NCBI GenBank assembly: GCA_029465975.1
Contig: CM055753.1
Coordinates: forward strand, 5,190,633-5,254,632
Length of the DNA stretch: 64,000 bases
Origin: Dallia pectoralis
Taxonomy: Eukaryota; Chordata; Actinopteri; Esociformes; Umbridae
Direction: 5' to 3'
A program made the position numbers and the translations under genes. Positions 1 through 10,640 of the stretch are shown here, in pieces. How positions within the stretch are numbered: the first letter of the stretch is position 1; every line of letters starts with the position of its first letter. Under the pieces are notes generated by a model. It made no database searches and was not told the DNA's origin. It was given only the letters and a program-made list of their open reading frames with translations.

Positions 1-238
1 CTGATCGAACTATTCTGAATGAATACTTGAATCCCAACATCAATACCGAAATTATTTCCGTCCATATCCCCTGTCATCTTTCCCACATTCCTTCACCTTA
101 CGTACACATGTTATTATCCACTCCAACCAAACACGATTTTCCCCTGGAAAACTGGAAAAACTGTGACTGCGAGATCAGATTGTCCTTACAAATACTTAAC
201 TGAGACTACCTCTCTCCTTCCAACGTAGAGACCCCCCA

Positions 239-239
<1 letters not shown>

Positions 240-272
<33 letters not shown>

Positions 273-412
273 AGCGATATGTAAGCAACCCCCAACATCT
301 ACACACACATCCCAAAACACACACTCCTTTCCTGTTAATGAGAGCCACGGGATGGAGTGTGTGTATGCGGGGTGTGTGTGTGTGTGTGTGTGTGTGTGCG
401 GGGGGTGTGGGG
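240..412. repeat. (CA)n and (GT)n tracts forming an inverted pair
   Basis: A (CA)n tract at about 240-270 and a (GT)n tract at about 372-398 are separated by about 100 bp, so the strands could pair. Short GC-poor unique sequence surrounds them. Confidence 0.85.
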
Positions 413-419
413 GGGTGGT

Positions 420-1170
420 GGTTAACAAGCCCCTGGACATGTGCCCGCGTCTGTGAGCTTCTCCAATTAAACCCCGGCACTGCTGATTTAGCTAATCGCC
501 CCATGCTACCTAACGCCGGTATGTCCCAACACCACGGCAGTCCGATCCCCGAATACACTGAGCGAGTGCAACAACGTCGCCCCCGACAACTAGTCAATAT
601 CTCGGGGCATTAATCACCCAGAAGCCGGTTGCTGCGTTGGTCATCCTTGGCGCCCATGTGGTCGTGGAGAGCGTCCCCCGGGAATGACAGACATCTGTTT
701 TCGTCCGCGGACTCATTTCAAAGACAGGAACCAGGGGAACAATCACGCTTTAAAGGGCTGGAACCATTTATTTCGTATTTCTGTCAATTAATTAGCTAAT
801 TATAGAGCACACAAGTGCAGGCTCATAACCTCACACACAGGATAGGAAATAAACACCCGCTACACGCTAACCGCTACACGCTAACCGCTACACGCTAACC
901 GCTACACGCTAACCGCTACACGCTAACCGCTACACGCTACCCAGGTAATTTATTTGCTTTGGCCATAGATTTGCCAAAACTACCAAAACAACCCATCGAT
1001 GTTGCGGGTAGACAATAGCGAAAATATGGTCCTGAAAACACATCCCAAAACATGTTAATACTAAAAAACACAAATCCAATTTTGTTTTCTGGCTTTAATT
1101 TTGAATTAAATCAAATTTGAGCACCCACCGGCCACAATGTCTGATGAAGCAAGGTGTTTATTTCATAAAC
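420..1170. other. Unique sequence, no gene seen
   Basis: Apart from the 14-bp repeat, this stretch shows only short chance frames and AT-rich text. I see no splice-bounded coding segment. Confidence 0.6.
857..940. repeat. 14-bp tandem repeat
   Basis: Six copies of CCGCTACACGCTAA, nearly perfect. Confidence 0.95.
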
Positions 1171-1171
1171 T

Positions 1172-1354
1172 GATCACACACACCCAGACACACACACACC
1201 CAGACACACACAAACACAGACACAGACACACACACACACCCACAAACACACACCCAGACACACACACACACACACCCAGACACACACACCAAGGCACACA
1301 CCTAGACACACACACACACCCAGACACACCCAAACAGACACAGACACAGACACA

Positions 1355-1409
<55 letters not shown>

Positions 1410-1526
1410 CCAGACACACCCACACACAAACACACCCAGACACTCACACACCCAGACACACACACACACCCAGACACACACACACACCCAGACACACACA
1501 CACCCAGACACACACACACCCAGACA
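1172..1526. repeat. Complex CA-rich microsatellite
   Basis: Mixed CACACA, CACCCAGACA and CAGACACAGA motifs with a pure (CA)n core near 1357-1408. Apparent reading frames here are low-complexity artefacts. Confidence 0.95.
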
Positions 1527-1928
1527 CGACCACATAGTAAATCTTGCGTGATGGTTAAATGGCCCTGAGAGAAAGCAGTAATTAGTCTCTGCTGGGTTGG
1601 CTGCCTTTTAAACGTGATATTTACCAAGTAATCTTTGCACATTTGTTTAAAAAGGGCAAAAGCATAGCGTTGCTGGTCTGAAACCAGAAGAACATGAGCC
1701 TTTAGAACGGATGTATAGCCAGCCTGTGTATATTGGATGTGGGTCAAAGCATACAAGGTGGCTTACCTTATCTGAGTACTACAGATGTGCTCATAGTAGC
1801 TAGCCGTTAGCTCAACGTGCTAACAAGCTCATCGGTTTGCTCATGTTCAGAATCTGGATATCTGCCTGTATTGATATTGTACATCTGAATCTCTGGCCTG
1901 ATGTCCTTCTGGGGTTCTAACTTCACAT

Positions 1929-2866
1929 ATCTCTCCCCCATCCATGTCTCTCTCCCCCCCATCCATGTCTCTTTCTTTCTCTCCCCCATCCATGTCTCTT
2001 TCTCTCTCTTCCCCATCCATGTCTCTCTCTCCCCCATCCATGTATCTCTCTCCCACATCCATGTCTCTCTCTCCCCCATCCATGTCTCTCTCTCCCCCAT
2101 CCATGTCTCTCTCTCCCAAATCCATGTCTCTCTCTCCCCCATCCATGTCTCTCTCTCCCAAATCCATGTCTCTCTCTCCCCCATCCATGTCTCTCTCTCC
2201 CACATCCATGTCTCTCTCTCCCCTATCCATGTCTCTCTCTCCCCCATCCATGTCTCTCTCTCCCCCATCCATGTCTCTCTCTCCCACATCCATGTCTCTC
2301 TCTCCCCCATCCATGTCTCTCTCTCCCACATCCATGTCTCTCTCTCCCCTATCCATGTCTCTCTCTCCCCCATCCATGTCTCTCTCTCCCCCATCCATGT
2401 CTCTCTCTCCCAAATCCATGTCTCTCTCTCCCCCATCCATGTCTCTCTCTCCCACATCCATGTCTCTCTCTCCCCTATCCATGTCTCTCTCTCCCCCATC
2501 CATGTCTCTCTCTCCCCCATCCATGTCTCTCTCTCCCACATCCATGTCTCTCTCTCCCCTATCCATGTCTCTCTCTCCCCCATCCATGTCTCTCTCTCCC
2601 ACATCCATGTCTCTCTCTCCCCTATCCATGTCTCTATCTTTCTCTCCCCCATCCATGTCTCTCTCTCCCACATCCATGTCTCTTTCTTTCTCTCCCAAAT
2701 CCATCTCTCTCTCTCCACCATCCATGTCCCTCCCTCCCCCATCCATGTCTCTCCCTCCCACATCCATGTCTCTCCCTCCCACATCCATGTCTCTCTCTCC
2801 CACATCCATGTCCCTCCCTCCCCCATCCATGTCTCTCCCTCCCCCATCCATGTCTCTCTCTCCCCT
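1929..2866. repeat. 21-bp minisatellite
   Basis: About 44 copies of a 21-bp unit with core ATCCATGTCTCTCTCTCCC. The variable positions (CCC, ACA, AAA, CTA before TCC) form a higher-order pattern. The unit length is a multiple of three, which keeps several false frames open for up to 378 residues. Confidence 0.95.
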
Positions 2867-2869
2867 GAT

Positions 2870-3565
2870 CGGTCACAATTCACCAAGCCTTTCCACAGAG
2901 CCTGTATTCGAAATGGAACAAAGGGGTCGAGAGATGGAGAGAAAAAGATGAAAGAAAGAGAAAACAGGGGGTTTGCCAGAAGACAGCCTGTGTTAGATAA
3001 AGTGTCATTTTTGAGAGAGACAGAGACAGAGAACTAGAGAACTGAGAGTATGAGAGAGCGGGAGTGCGGGAGAGAGTGACGACTCCTTTGATTTGTAGAC
3101 ATGGGCAGATGCGATTGGAACGCGATGGCGAGAAGAAAACAAACGGGACAAACTCACAGGCTCGCTTCGTTATTAAGGGATTAAATCCCATCCTGACTGA
3201 GTTGTCAGCGCGAGACGGAACCGCGGCGCGGCCGGTAATTTGACACGTTTGGCGTCTCCGCGCCGCTGAGTCAGACGGTGACAACTCGGCGAGAGGCTGT
3301 TGAATATGCAGGATCACTCTTCTCCCTCCAGTCTACGTCTCTGTGTGTGTTTGGTCGTCATGGCTACCTTGAGAGGAAGCATAATGTGTTTGGTGAACTG
3401 GCAGCGGTATCCTGAAGGTTAAACAGGCACGGACGCCGGTTTAAACCCCGGGTTTGTTTTGGCTGTGAAAGCGAGCCAGGCATTGTTGGATTCCATATCT
3501 TACAGCTACTGGCATTATGCCGTCAATCAAGGTACTTAACCTGCTCTAGAACCCTGTGTGGGTGT
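2870..3565. other. Unique sequence with a GC-rich block
   Basis: An AG-rich stretch is followed at 3170-3300 by high-complexity, GC-rich sequence (GGGATTAAATCCC, GCGCGAGACGG, CTGAGTCAGACGG). The latter could be a conserved non-coding element. No gene is seen. Confidence 0.4.
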
Positions 3566-3584
3566 GTGCTATGTGCTGTGTGTG

Positions 3585-3623
<39 letters not shown>

Positions 3624-3692
3624 GGGGGGTGTGTGTGTGTGTGTGCTATGTGATGTGTATGTGTGGGTGTGATGTGTGTGTGTGTATCCAAG
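3566..3692. repeat. (GT)n microsatellite
   Basis: Interrupted (GT)n with a run of nine or more G near 3620. Confidence 0.9.
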
Positions 3693-3744
3693 CGGGCGCC
3701 CATGTGCCTCTCCTTAAGAGAGCCTCTTCATGTTTGTGTGAAGC

Positions 3745-4232
3745 CTTCTGGAACAACCACAACCCACAGATCCAGGTGGTCTTAAGTCATCTGGAACAAC
3801 CACAGATCCAGGTGGTCTTAAGTCTTCTGGAACAACCACAACCCACAGATCCAGGTCGTCTTAAGTTTTCTGGAACAACCACAACCCACAGATCCAGGTC
3901 TTCTTAAGTTTTCTGGAACCACCACAACCCACAGATCCAGGTGGTCTTAAGCCTTCTGGAACAACCAGAACCGACAGACCCAGGTGGTCTTAAGCCGTCT
4001 GGAACAACCACAACCCACAGATCCAGGTGGTCTTAAGTCTTCTGGAACAACCACAACCCACAGATCCAGGTGGTCTTAAGTCATCTGGAACAACCACAGA
4101 TCCAGGTGGTCTTAAGTCTTCTGGAACAACCACAACCCACAGATCCAGGTGGTCTTAAGTCTTCTGGAACAACCACAGATCCAGGTGGTCTTAAGTCTTC
4201 TGGAACAACCACAACCCACAGATCCAGGTGAT
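3745..4232. repeat. 43-bp minisatellite with a 36-bp variant
   Basis: About 12 copies of a unit with cores TCTGGAACAACCACAACCCA and CAGATCCAGGTGGTCTTAAG. Some copies lack the AACCCAC segment, giving a 36-bp variant. Confidence 0.93.
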
Positions 4233-4239
4233 CTTAATA

Positions 4240-6249
4240 CATTTATTTTAAAAACGAACAGGGGATTTTTCTCAGTCCTTTTCCTCCTACTTCTCCTCTC
4301 TCCTGGTTCTGCCCTCCCTCTGGTCCCATCCCTCTGATCCAGAAAGCATTGACCCAGTATTGCGGTGACATTATGGGGCCATGTACTGGCCACTAAAATA
4401 AACTGCTGCAGTGAAGGAAAAGTGTGACAGAAAGAGGTTACACAATGTTTCCTGTGCAAATTAATCAAATAAAGAATGGAGACTTTATATCTAAACAGGG
4501 ATGATCTCTCTTTCTCTTTGTTTATTTTCTCCTTTCTCACTGCATACACTCTTGTCAGAATCATAAACACAGCACACATGTTCATACACACAGCGCTCTC
4601 TCTCTCTCTCTCTTTCTCTCGCTCTCTCGCTCTCTCTCTCTCTCTCTCCCGTTCAAACACCACAGCTGTATCAGGAGGCCCAAGTGCTGCTAATTTTCAG
4701 AAGACCAAGGTACACTTTCAGAAAAAAAGGATTCCTCAGGTATATCGGCTGTTGGAGAACCTCGCAGGGACCATTTTGACAGAACCCTTCTGGATGGCTC
4801 CCTGGGACCCCGCGTTCATCTAAAGCTCAGGAGAAGAGTCTACTCAAGCTAACGTGCTTCAGAAAAGGTAATATGGGGATTCTAGTTTCGGAGACGGAAA
4901 AGGAAGAGGAACCCGTGTGTTTATCCATGATGAAAACCATCGAAGAAAAGCAGATGACACATGAGTTTAGAAGATGTTTACTTCTTCCAAGTCAACCCAC
5001 ACGCGGCACAGAGCTCGCCATTGGTTACCATAGTGACGGCTCTGAGGCCACTGGGCACGCGAGAAACATCTTGATTAATCTCCATGGTGACAGTGATACT
5101 GTCAACAGATTGACGGCTTCACATTGATTCCTAATGACGCCATTGAGCCGGCGTGACAAATGGGGCAAAGAAATCTGGTAGGACATGATTAATGGAAATA
5201 ATTAATTAACTAATTGAATCGGCTTAATTATTTATTTTCAATCACACTCGTCTCACAAGTTTGAGGAAGTTTAGTCGCGTACATTTGCCCCAGTCTGTTT
5301 TCGGCCCATCCTGCTTGTAATTGTGGCTGAGGAGTCAAGGGCACGTTCAAGGGTTCTTCAATCCCAGGCAGGAAATAGTATGTTTCTCCGTCGTCATGGG
5401 GACGAACAACATGTTTGGCGGCAACCCGTTTTGAGGGCGTCACACGCATTCATTAACTGGTGTAAACATAACAGTACAATGACTTTCCTACACACCCGTC
5501 AGTGTTTCCCGTTTTGTGTCTCACATATGTTTATAGATGGGCTATCCATAGAATGTCTCTTATTGTGTCGCATTCGTACTCTTATGCACTATCAATTTGT
5601 CATATGGTTGGACAGTGCTTCCGTTCACATTCGTTTACTGTTACATGTTCTGCCGATTGAAAGCCGAACAGCACATAGAAATGAAGAGGCTAAAAAAAGG
5701 CTGAAAAAGAAGAAAGTTCATTGTGACCAAAGGAGAGAGAAAGACAAAGGTACATTGACATAAGTTACCGTTAAGACTTTACAATGAGGTCTATCTATAC
5801 AACGTACACATTAGGTACACTCAGAATTAATTACATTTATTTATTTAATATCTACAAATAAAACATGATTAAATGTTATCAGACTTTCGCCAAACTATAG
5901 TAATCATTGCAAAATCTGTGATTTGCAAAAACATGTATTTGTGGATGTTGCTAGCCTAGCATGCTAACTAGTTACTTGATACGATTTAGACTGCTTGCTT
6001 ACAAGGGGCGATTTTAGCTATTCAACACACATCTTAAATGCAAGCCAGCAAAGCCTCTACACAAATGACTTGCACCACGACAGTCCTGACATAAAACAAT
6101 TACAACACTCACACCGCCAGTGTGAACGGGGCCACAGTGTTTTCCATGTCACTTAAAGGAACCCCCCCCCCCATAGGATCCTCCAGAGATAGATAGGCCC
6201 CATGACTGACAACAACCTCAACGAATCACGCTCAACCAACCAGAGAACC
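4240..6249. other. Unique sequence, no gene seen
   Basis: Only short unsupported frames occur, the longest at 4873-5127 and 5323-5763; neither has a recognisable domain or splice context. AT-rich blocks at 5180-5230 and 5830-5880. Confidence 0.5.
4590..4652. repeat. (CT)n microsatellite
   Basis: (CT)n with occasional CTCG units. Confidence 0.9.
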
Positions 6250-6447
6250 AGAGTCTCTTGATTCACCTGAGCCAGAACCCAAATCAGACGACTCTTGAGT
6301 CACCTGAGCCAGAACCCAAATCAGATGTCTCTTGATTCACCTGAGCCAGAACCCAAATCAGACTGCTCTTGATTCACCTGAGCCAGAACCCAAATCAGAC
6401 GACTCTTGATTCACCTGAGCCAGAACCCAAATCAGACTGCTCTTGAT
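6250..6447. repeat. 37-bp minisatellite, left part
   Basis: About five copies of a 37-bp unit with cores TCTTGATTCACCTGAGCCAG and AACCCAAATCAGAC. The array is split by the LTR element and continues at 9443. Confidence 0.93.
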
Positions 6448-6860
6448 TGTCACGATTGGTGTGGTGGCGTTGCTACACTTCCATTTCGGTGATCCACTTC
6501 CGTGTTTTTGTTCTCACTAGCTGTGATTACTTCCTCTTTCACGTGGTCACAGCTGTTAGTAATCTGTCACTTTATCTGGGATATAAGAGGGTCGCGAGCA
6601 GTGCACTCGTTGCTTCGCATTGTTACATGTCACACGTTATTTTAGAGGTGAGTGTTTGTGTATTTTGAGTGCTATTGTGGTTTGTGGAATGTTTTGTATG
6701 TAAGTCGCGATATGCGCACTGTTTATTTCAGTTAAACCAGTTAGCCTTTTTTCCGCCGTTATCGGTTTGTTTTACGTTGGTGTATTAATAAACCTGTTCA
6801 AAACGGATACATTGGCTCTGCACATGGCTTCACGCACTACACCTTGGACGGACCGTGACA
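6448..6860 (+). repeat. 5' LTR
   Basis: 413-bp left terminal repeat, TG...CA with a 7-bp inverted end (TGTCACG/CGTGACA). It contains TATAAGAG at 6582-6589, a likely transcription start region, and AATAAA at 6787-6792, matching a U3-R-U5 layout. Confidence 0.9.
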
Positions 6861-6902
6861 GAATGCGAAGCCTCCCAAGAAGCCCGCAGAGCCGGACGGT
6901 GA

Positions 6903-8843
6903 GTGGATTCCTCGGAGGGGCAAGCTATAGCGCTCCGAGGTATGAAGCTCACCGTCAACCCACGGAGCAGTGGGACTGGGGTAAGCCGGAGACGCCCGAA
7001 GAGGAGTATAGGCGCCTCCGTGCTTACTTCGGGCCTACTATCAGGGCTGGTTACATCGGGTCCGCGGTCCTTCCCGGAGGAAAGCAAGAGGGCACCCCGA
7101 AGGCGTCCCAAGAAGGTTTTTGGGGGGGAGCTAAGGAGGTGTTCCGGGAGGACCGCGGAGAGTACACCCACGGTCCTGGTGCTGCAGGAACGGCCACCCA
7201 CTGCTCCGGGGCTGCAGACAGGGGGAGGAAAACCCCTGGAGCTACAGCCACTACCCCCGCCGTGGGAAGACCCTTTTCTGCCGCCGACGTCAGGGACAGA
7301 GAAACCCCCGGAGGGGTTGGATGACCAGCCCACGGCCATTATTAGGACGTGGTGGAGGACATGGCTGGATTTACAGGAGCCAGCGCCTGAGATGGCTGCC
7401 GTCGTCCCGCCGGCGCTCAAGATGGCTGTTGCCGTCACGCCAGCGCCCACGATGGTTCCCGCCGTCACGCCAGCGCCTGAGATGGCTGCCGTCGTCCCGC
7501 CGGCGCTCAAGATGGCTGTTGCCGTCACGCCAGCGCCCACGATGGTTCCCGCCGTCACGCCAGCGCCTGAGATGGCTGCCGTCGTCCCGCCGGCGCTCAA
7601 GATGGCTGTTGCCGTCACGCCAGCGCCCACGATGGTTCCCGCCGTCACGCCAGTGTCCACGATGGCTCCCGCCGTCCCGCCAGCGCTCAAGATGGCTGTT
7701 GCCGTCACGCCAGCGTCCACGATGGCTCCCGCCGTCCCGCCAGCGCCCAAGATGGCTGCCGTCGTCCCGCCAGCGCCCAAGATGGCTGCCGCCGTCTCGC
7801 CAGCGTCCAAGATGGCTCCCGCCGTCCCGCCAGCGCTCAAGATGGCTGTTGCCGTCACGCCAGCGCTCAAGATGGCTGCCGTCGTCCCGCCAGCGCTCAA
7901 GATGGCTGCCGTCGTCCCGCCAGCGCCCAAGATGGCTGCCGCCGTCTCGCCAGCGTCCACGATGGCTCCCGCCGTCACGCCAGCGCTCAAGATGGCTGTT
8001 GCCGTCACGCCAGCGCTCAAGATGGTTGCCGTCGTCACGCCGGCGCCCAAGATGGCTGTTGCCGTCACGCCGGCGCTCAAGATGGCTGCCGCATCGCCGC
8101 CCACAATGGCTGCCGCATCGCCGCCCACAATGGCTGCCGCATCGCCGCCCACAATGGCTGCCGCATCGCCGCCCACAATGGCTGCCGCATCGCCGCCCAC
8201 AATGGCTGCCGCATCGCCGCCCACAATGGCTGCCGCATCGCCGCCCACAATGGCTGCCGCATCGCCGCCCACAATGGCTGCCGCATCGCCGCCCACAATG
8301 GCTGCCGCATCGCCGCCCACAATGGCTGTCGCATCGCCGCCCACAATGGCTGACGCATCGCCGCCCACGAAGGCCGCGCCGCGACGACGCCCACGATGGC
8401 CGCCGCTACGACTACGCTCACGATGGCCGCCGCCACGACTGCGCCCACGATGGCCGCCGCCACGACTGCGCCACGATGGCCGCCGCCACGACTGCGCCCA
8501 CGATGGCCGCCGCCACGACTGCGCCCACGATGGCCGCCGCCACGACTGCGCCCACGATGGCCGCCGCCACGACTGCGCCCACGATGGCCGCCGCCACGAC
8601 TGCGCCCACGATGGCCGCCGCCACGACTGCACGCACACGATGGCCGCCGCCACGACTGCGCCCACGATGGCCGCCGCCACGACTGCGCCCACGATGGCCG
8701 CCGCCACGACTGCGCCCACGATGGCCTCCGCCACCACGTCGCCTACGACGGCGGACTCTGAGCCGCACAAGATGGCGGCCTCTCAGCCGCACAAGATGGC
8801 GGCCTCTCAGCCGCACAAGATGGCGGCCTCTCAGCCGCACTAG
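6903..8843 (+). CDS. Long open frame inside the LTR element, repeat-derived, doubtful protein
   Basis: A 646-residue frame runs through the interior. Its first ~150 residues are non-repetitive, and I recognise no domain. It then becomes Ala/Pro/Val-rich repeats (KMAVAVTPAP, MAAASPPT) and later degenerate arginine- and histidine-rich text. Because the repeat units are 30, 24, 27 and 24 bp, all multiples of three, other frames on both strands stay open too, so openness is weak evidence of coding. A second frame at about 6824-7324 contains WDWGKPETPEEEYRRLRAYFG, which looks more protein-like and could be a gag remnant. No zinc knuckle or protease motif is seen. Confidence 0.25.
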   Translation: MDSSEGQAIALRGMKLTVNPRSSGTGVSRRRPKRSIGASVLTSGLLSGLVTSGPRSFPEESKRAPRRRPKKVFGGELRRCSGRTAESTPTVLVLQERPPTAPGLQTGGGKPLELQPLPPPWEDPFLPPTSGTEKPPEGLDDQPTAIIRTWWRTWLDLQEPAPEMAAVVPPALKMAVAVTPAPTMVPAVTPAPEMAAVVPPALKMAVAVTPAPTMVPAVTPAPEMAAVVPPALKMAVAVTPAPTMVPAVTPVSTMAPAVPPALKMAVAVTPASTMAPAVPPAPKMAAVVPPAPKMAAAVSPASKMAPAVPPALKMAVAVTPALKMAAVVPPALKMAAVVPPAPKMAAAVSPASTMAPAVTPALKMAVAVTPALKMVAVVTPAPKMAVAVTPALKMAAASPPTMAAASPPTMAAASPPTMAAASPPTMAAASPPTMAAASPPTMAAASPPTMAAASPPTMAAASPPTMAAASPPTMAVASPPTMADASPPTKAAPRRRPRWPPLRLRSRWPPPRLRPRWPPPRLRHDGRRHDCAHDGRRHDCAHDGRRHDCAHDGRRHDCAHDGRRHDCAHDGRRHDCTHTMAAATTAPTMAAATTAPTMAAATTAPTMASATTSPTTADSEPHKMAASQPHKMAASQPHKMAASQPH

Positions 8844-8885
8844 ATGGCGGCCTCTCAGCCCCACTAGATGGCGGCCTCTCAGCCA
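7381..8885 (+). repeat. Composite tandem repeats in the LTR element with YY1-like cores
   Basis: Four consecutive arrays: 24 units of 30 bp (7381-8096; AAGATGGCTGCCGTCG type), 12 units of 24 bp (8097-8368; CACAATGGCTGCCGCATCG), about 13 units of 27 bp (8388-8740; CACGATGGCCGCCGCCACG) and 5 units of 24 bp (8766-8885; CACAAGATGGCGGCCTCTC). Every unit carries an ATGG core, usually ATGGC. Three units in the last array have AAGATGGCGGC, the YY1 consensus; two have TAGATGGCGGC. Confidence 0.9.
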
Positions 8886-9027
8886 CCGAGGCCTATTCGG
8901 GGCTGGACCTGCGGTCCTGGACTGACCCTTTTGGGTTTGACTGTGGGTTCTCTCCCTGTTGCTCCCTTGTTTTGGTTTTGTGTTTCCGTTCGGCTATCTG
9001 GGGAGCTAGCCTTTTAGTGGGGGATAC

Positions 9028-9440
9028 TGTCACGATTGGTGTGGTGGCGTTGCTACACTTCCATTTCGGTGATCCACTTCCGTGTTTTTGTTCTCACTAG
9101 CTGTGATTACTTCCTCTTTCACGTGGTCACAGCTGTTAGTAATCTGTCACTTTATCTGGGATATAAGAGGGTCGCGAGCAGTGCACTCGTTGCTTCGCAT
9201 TGTTACATGTCACACGTTATTTTAGAGGTGAGTGTTTGTGTATTTTGAGTGCTATTGTGGTTTGTGGAATGTTTTGTATGTAAGTCGCGATATGCGCACT
9301 GTTTATTTCAGTTAAACCAGTTAGCCTTTTTTCCGCCGTTATCGGTTTGTTTTACGTTGGTGTATTAATAAACCTGTTCAAAACGGATACATTGGCTCTG
9401 CACATGGCTTCACGCACTACACCTTGGACGGACCGTGACA
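9028..9440 (+). repeat. 3' LTR
   Basis: 413-bp right terminal repeat, identical to the left copy at an exact offset of 2580 bp. Its AATAAA at 9367-9372 would serve as the poly(A) signal of the element's RNA. Confidence 0.9.
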
Positions 9441-9442
9441 GA

Positions 9443-9815
9443 GATTCCCCTGAGCCAGAACCCAAATAAGACTGCTCTTGATTCACCTGAGCCAGAACCC
9501 AAATCAGACTGCTCTTGATTCACCTGAGCCAGAACCCAAATCAGACTGCTCTTGATTCACCTGAGCCAGAACCCAAATCAGACGACTCTTGATTCACCTG
9601 AGCCAGAACCCAAATCAGACTGCTCTTGATTCCCCTGAGCCAGAACCCAAATCAGACTGCTCTTGATTCACCTGAGCCAGAACCCAAATCAGACTGCTCT
9701 TGATTCCCCTGAGCCAGAACCCAAATCAGACTGCTCTTGATTCACCTGAGCCAGAACCCAAATCAGACTGCTCTTGATTCACCTGAGCCAGAACCCAAAT
9801 CAGACTGCTCTTTAG
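9443..9815. repeat. 37-bp minisatellite, right part
   Basis: About ten copies of the same 37-bp unit as at 6250-6447 (GATTCACCTGAGCCAGAACC core). Variants have TTCCCC in place of TTCACC. The two parts were one array before the LTR element inserted. Confidence 0.93.
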
Positions 9816-10002
9816 TGGTAAGAAGTGACGGCCTAATCTGACAGATCTACAAAACATGCATCCTATCAAGTTGTCTTCTACACTTAATTTAGAAATGTTG
9901 GTGTAAATACAACTGATTTTCAAGGTCGTAATTTGTCACAACTGTTAACCCTGACTGTTTATAAAACATTTATGGAAAAATACTGACTGCTTAGAGCTCA
10001 CT

Positions 10003-10140
10003 TTAGCATTTATAATAGCACTTTAGCATTTATAATAGCACTTTAGCATTTATAATAGCACTTTAGCATTTATAATAGCACTTTAGCATTTATAATAGCA
10101 CTTTAGCAGCACTTTAGCCTTTATAATAGCACTTTAGCAG
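10003..10140. repeat. 20-bp tandem repeat
   Basis: About six copies of AGCACTTTAGCATTTATAAT with two shorter terminal variants. Confidence 0.95.
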
Positions 10141-10575
10141 CGAGCATTTGAATTGTCACAAGTGAGAAAGTACGTGAGCTTTAATTCTCCGGATTTCGTT
10201 AACTAGCATGCAGAGCTCAGGATATCTTAGGATAACTTCATATCTTTTGATCCCCCTTTCAGTTTCAAGAAAAGTTGAAACATTATTAGATAGTTCTGAT
10301 TTCCCCTGTTGTACATGGTCCAGAATCCAAAGATTTTGTTCTACATTTTTGGACTTTCTGTTTCGTTCGTTTTTGGAGAAAGAAAATACACAAAAAGGTA
10401 CACAAAAAAGTGTGTTTGCTGCTATGACGCCTGGAAATGCTTCCAAAGGGCTGCTTCAAGCTATGGCTCTATCTCAGAGCAAGCTTTAAAGCTGAGCACA
10501 GAGGTTCAAACAATGACTGTGCCACTGGCTGATAAGCGTCTGGGAAGCCAACTGGCCAATGCCAGCGTTAATTAT

Positions 10576-10577
<2 letters not shown>

Positions 10578-10627
<50 letters not shown>

Positions 10628-10640
10628 GAGGGGGGGGGGG
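10578..10640. repeat. (GT)n microsatellite
   Basis: (GT)n of about 45 bp followed by a G-rich run. Confidence 0.9.

Larger units (their letters stand above)
6448..9440 (+). mobile_element. Complete LTR retrotransposon-like element, non-autonomous, identical LTRs
   Basis: Two direct repeats of 413 bp (6448-6860 and 9028-9440) bound a 2167-bp interior. I compared them line by line and found no difference. Each begins TGTCACG and ends CGTGACA. A polypurine-like AGTGGGGGATA (9016-9026) precedes the right LTR. TATA and AATAAA signals within each LTR fix the plus orientation. The interior has no reverse transcriptase, RNase H, protease or integrase motifs; most of it is tandem repeats. The layout resembles a Ty3/Gypsy-type element reduced to a non-autonomous form. 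It interrupts a 37-bp minisatellite. A clean target duplication is not seen (flanks TTGAT and GAGAT). Identical LTRs imply recent insertion or recent gene conversion. Confidence 0.88.

Noticed and set aside
1901..3037. 378-residue frame of repeated SLSPIHV text and its shadows on the other strand
   Set aside because: It is the translation of a 21-bp minisatellite; the period is a multiple of three, so frames stay open by chance.
4873..5127. 84-residue frame in unique sequence
   Set aside because: No homology that I recognise, no splice or promoter context, and a length expected by chance.
6830..8770. 646-residue minus-strand frame in the LTR element
   Set aside because: Unit lengths of 24, 27 and 30 bp hold several frames open on both strands; the element's TATA and poly(A) signals point to the plus strand.
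6250..9815. CRISPR-like or other spaced repeat array
   Set aside because: The 37-bp units are directly contiguous with no unique spacers, and the genome is vertebrate.
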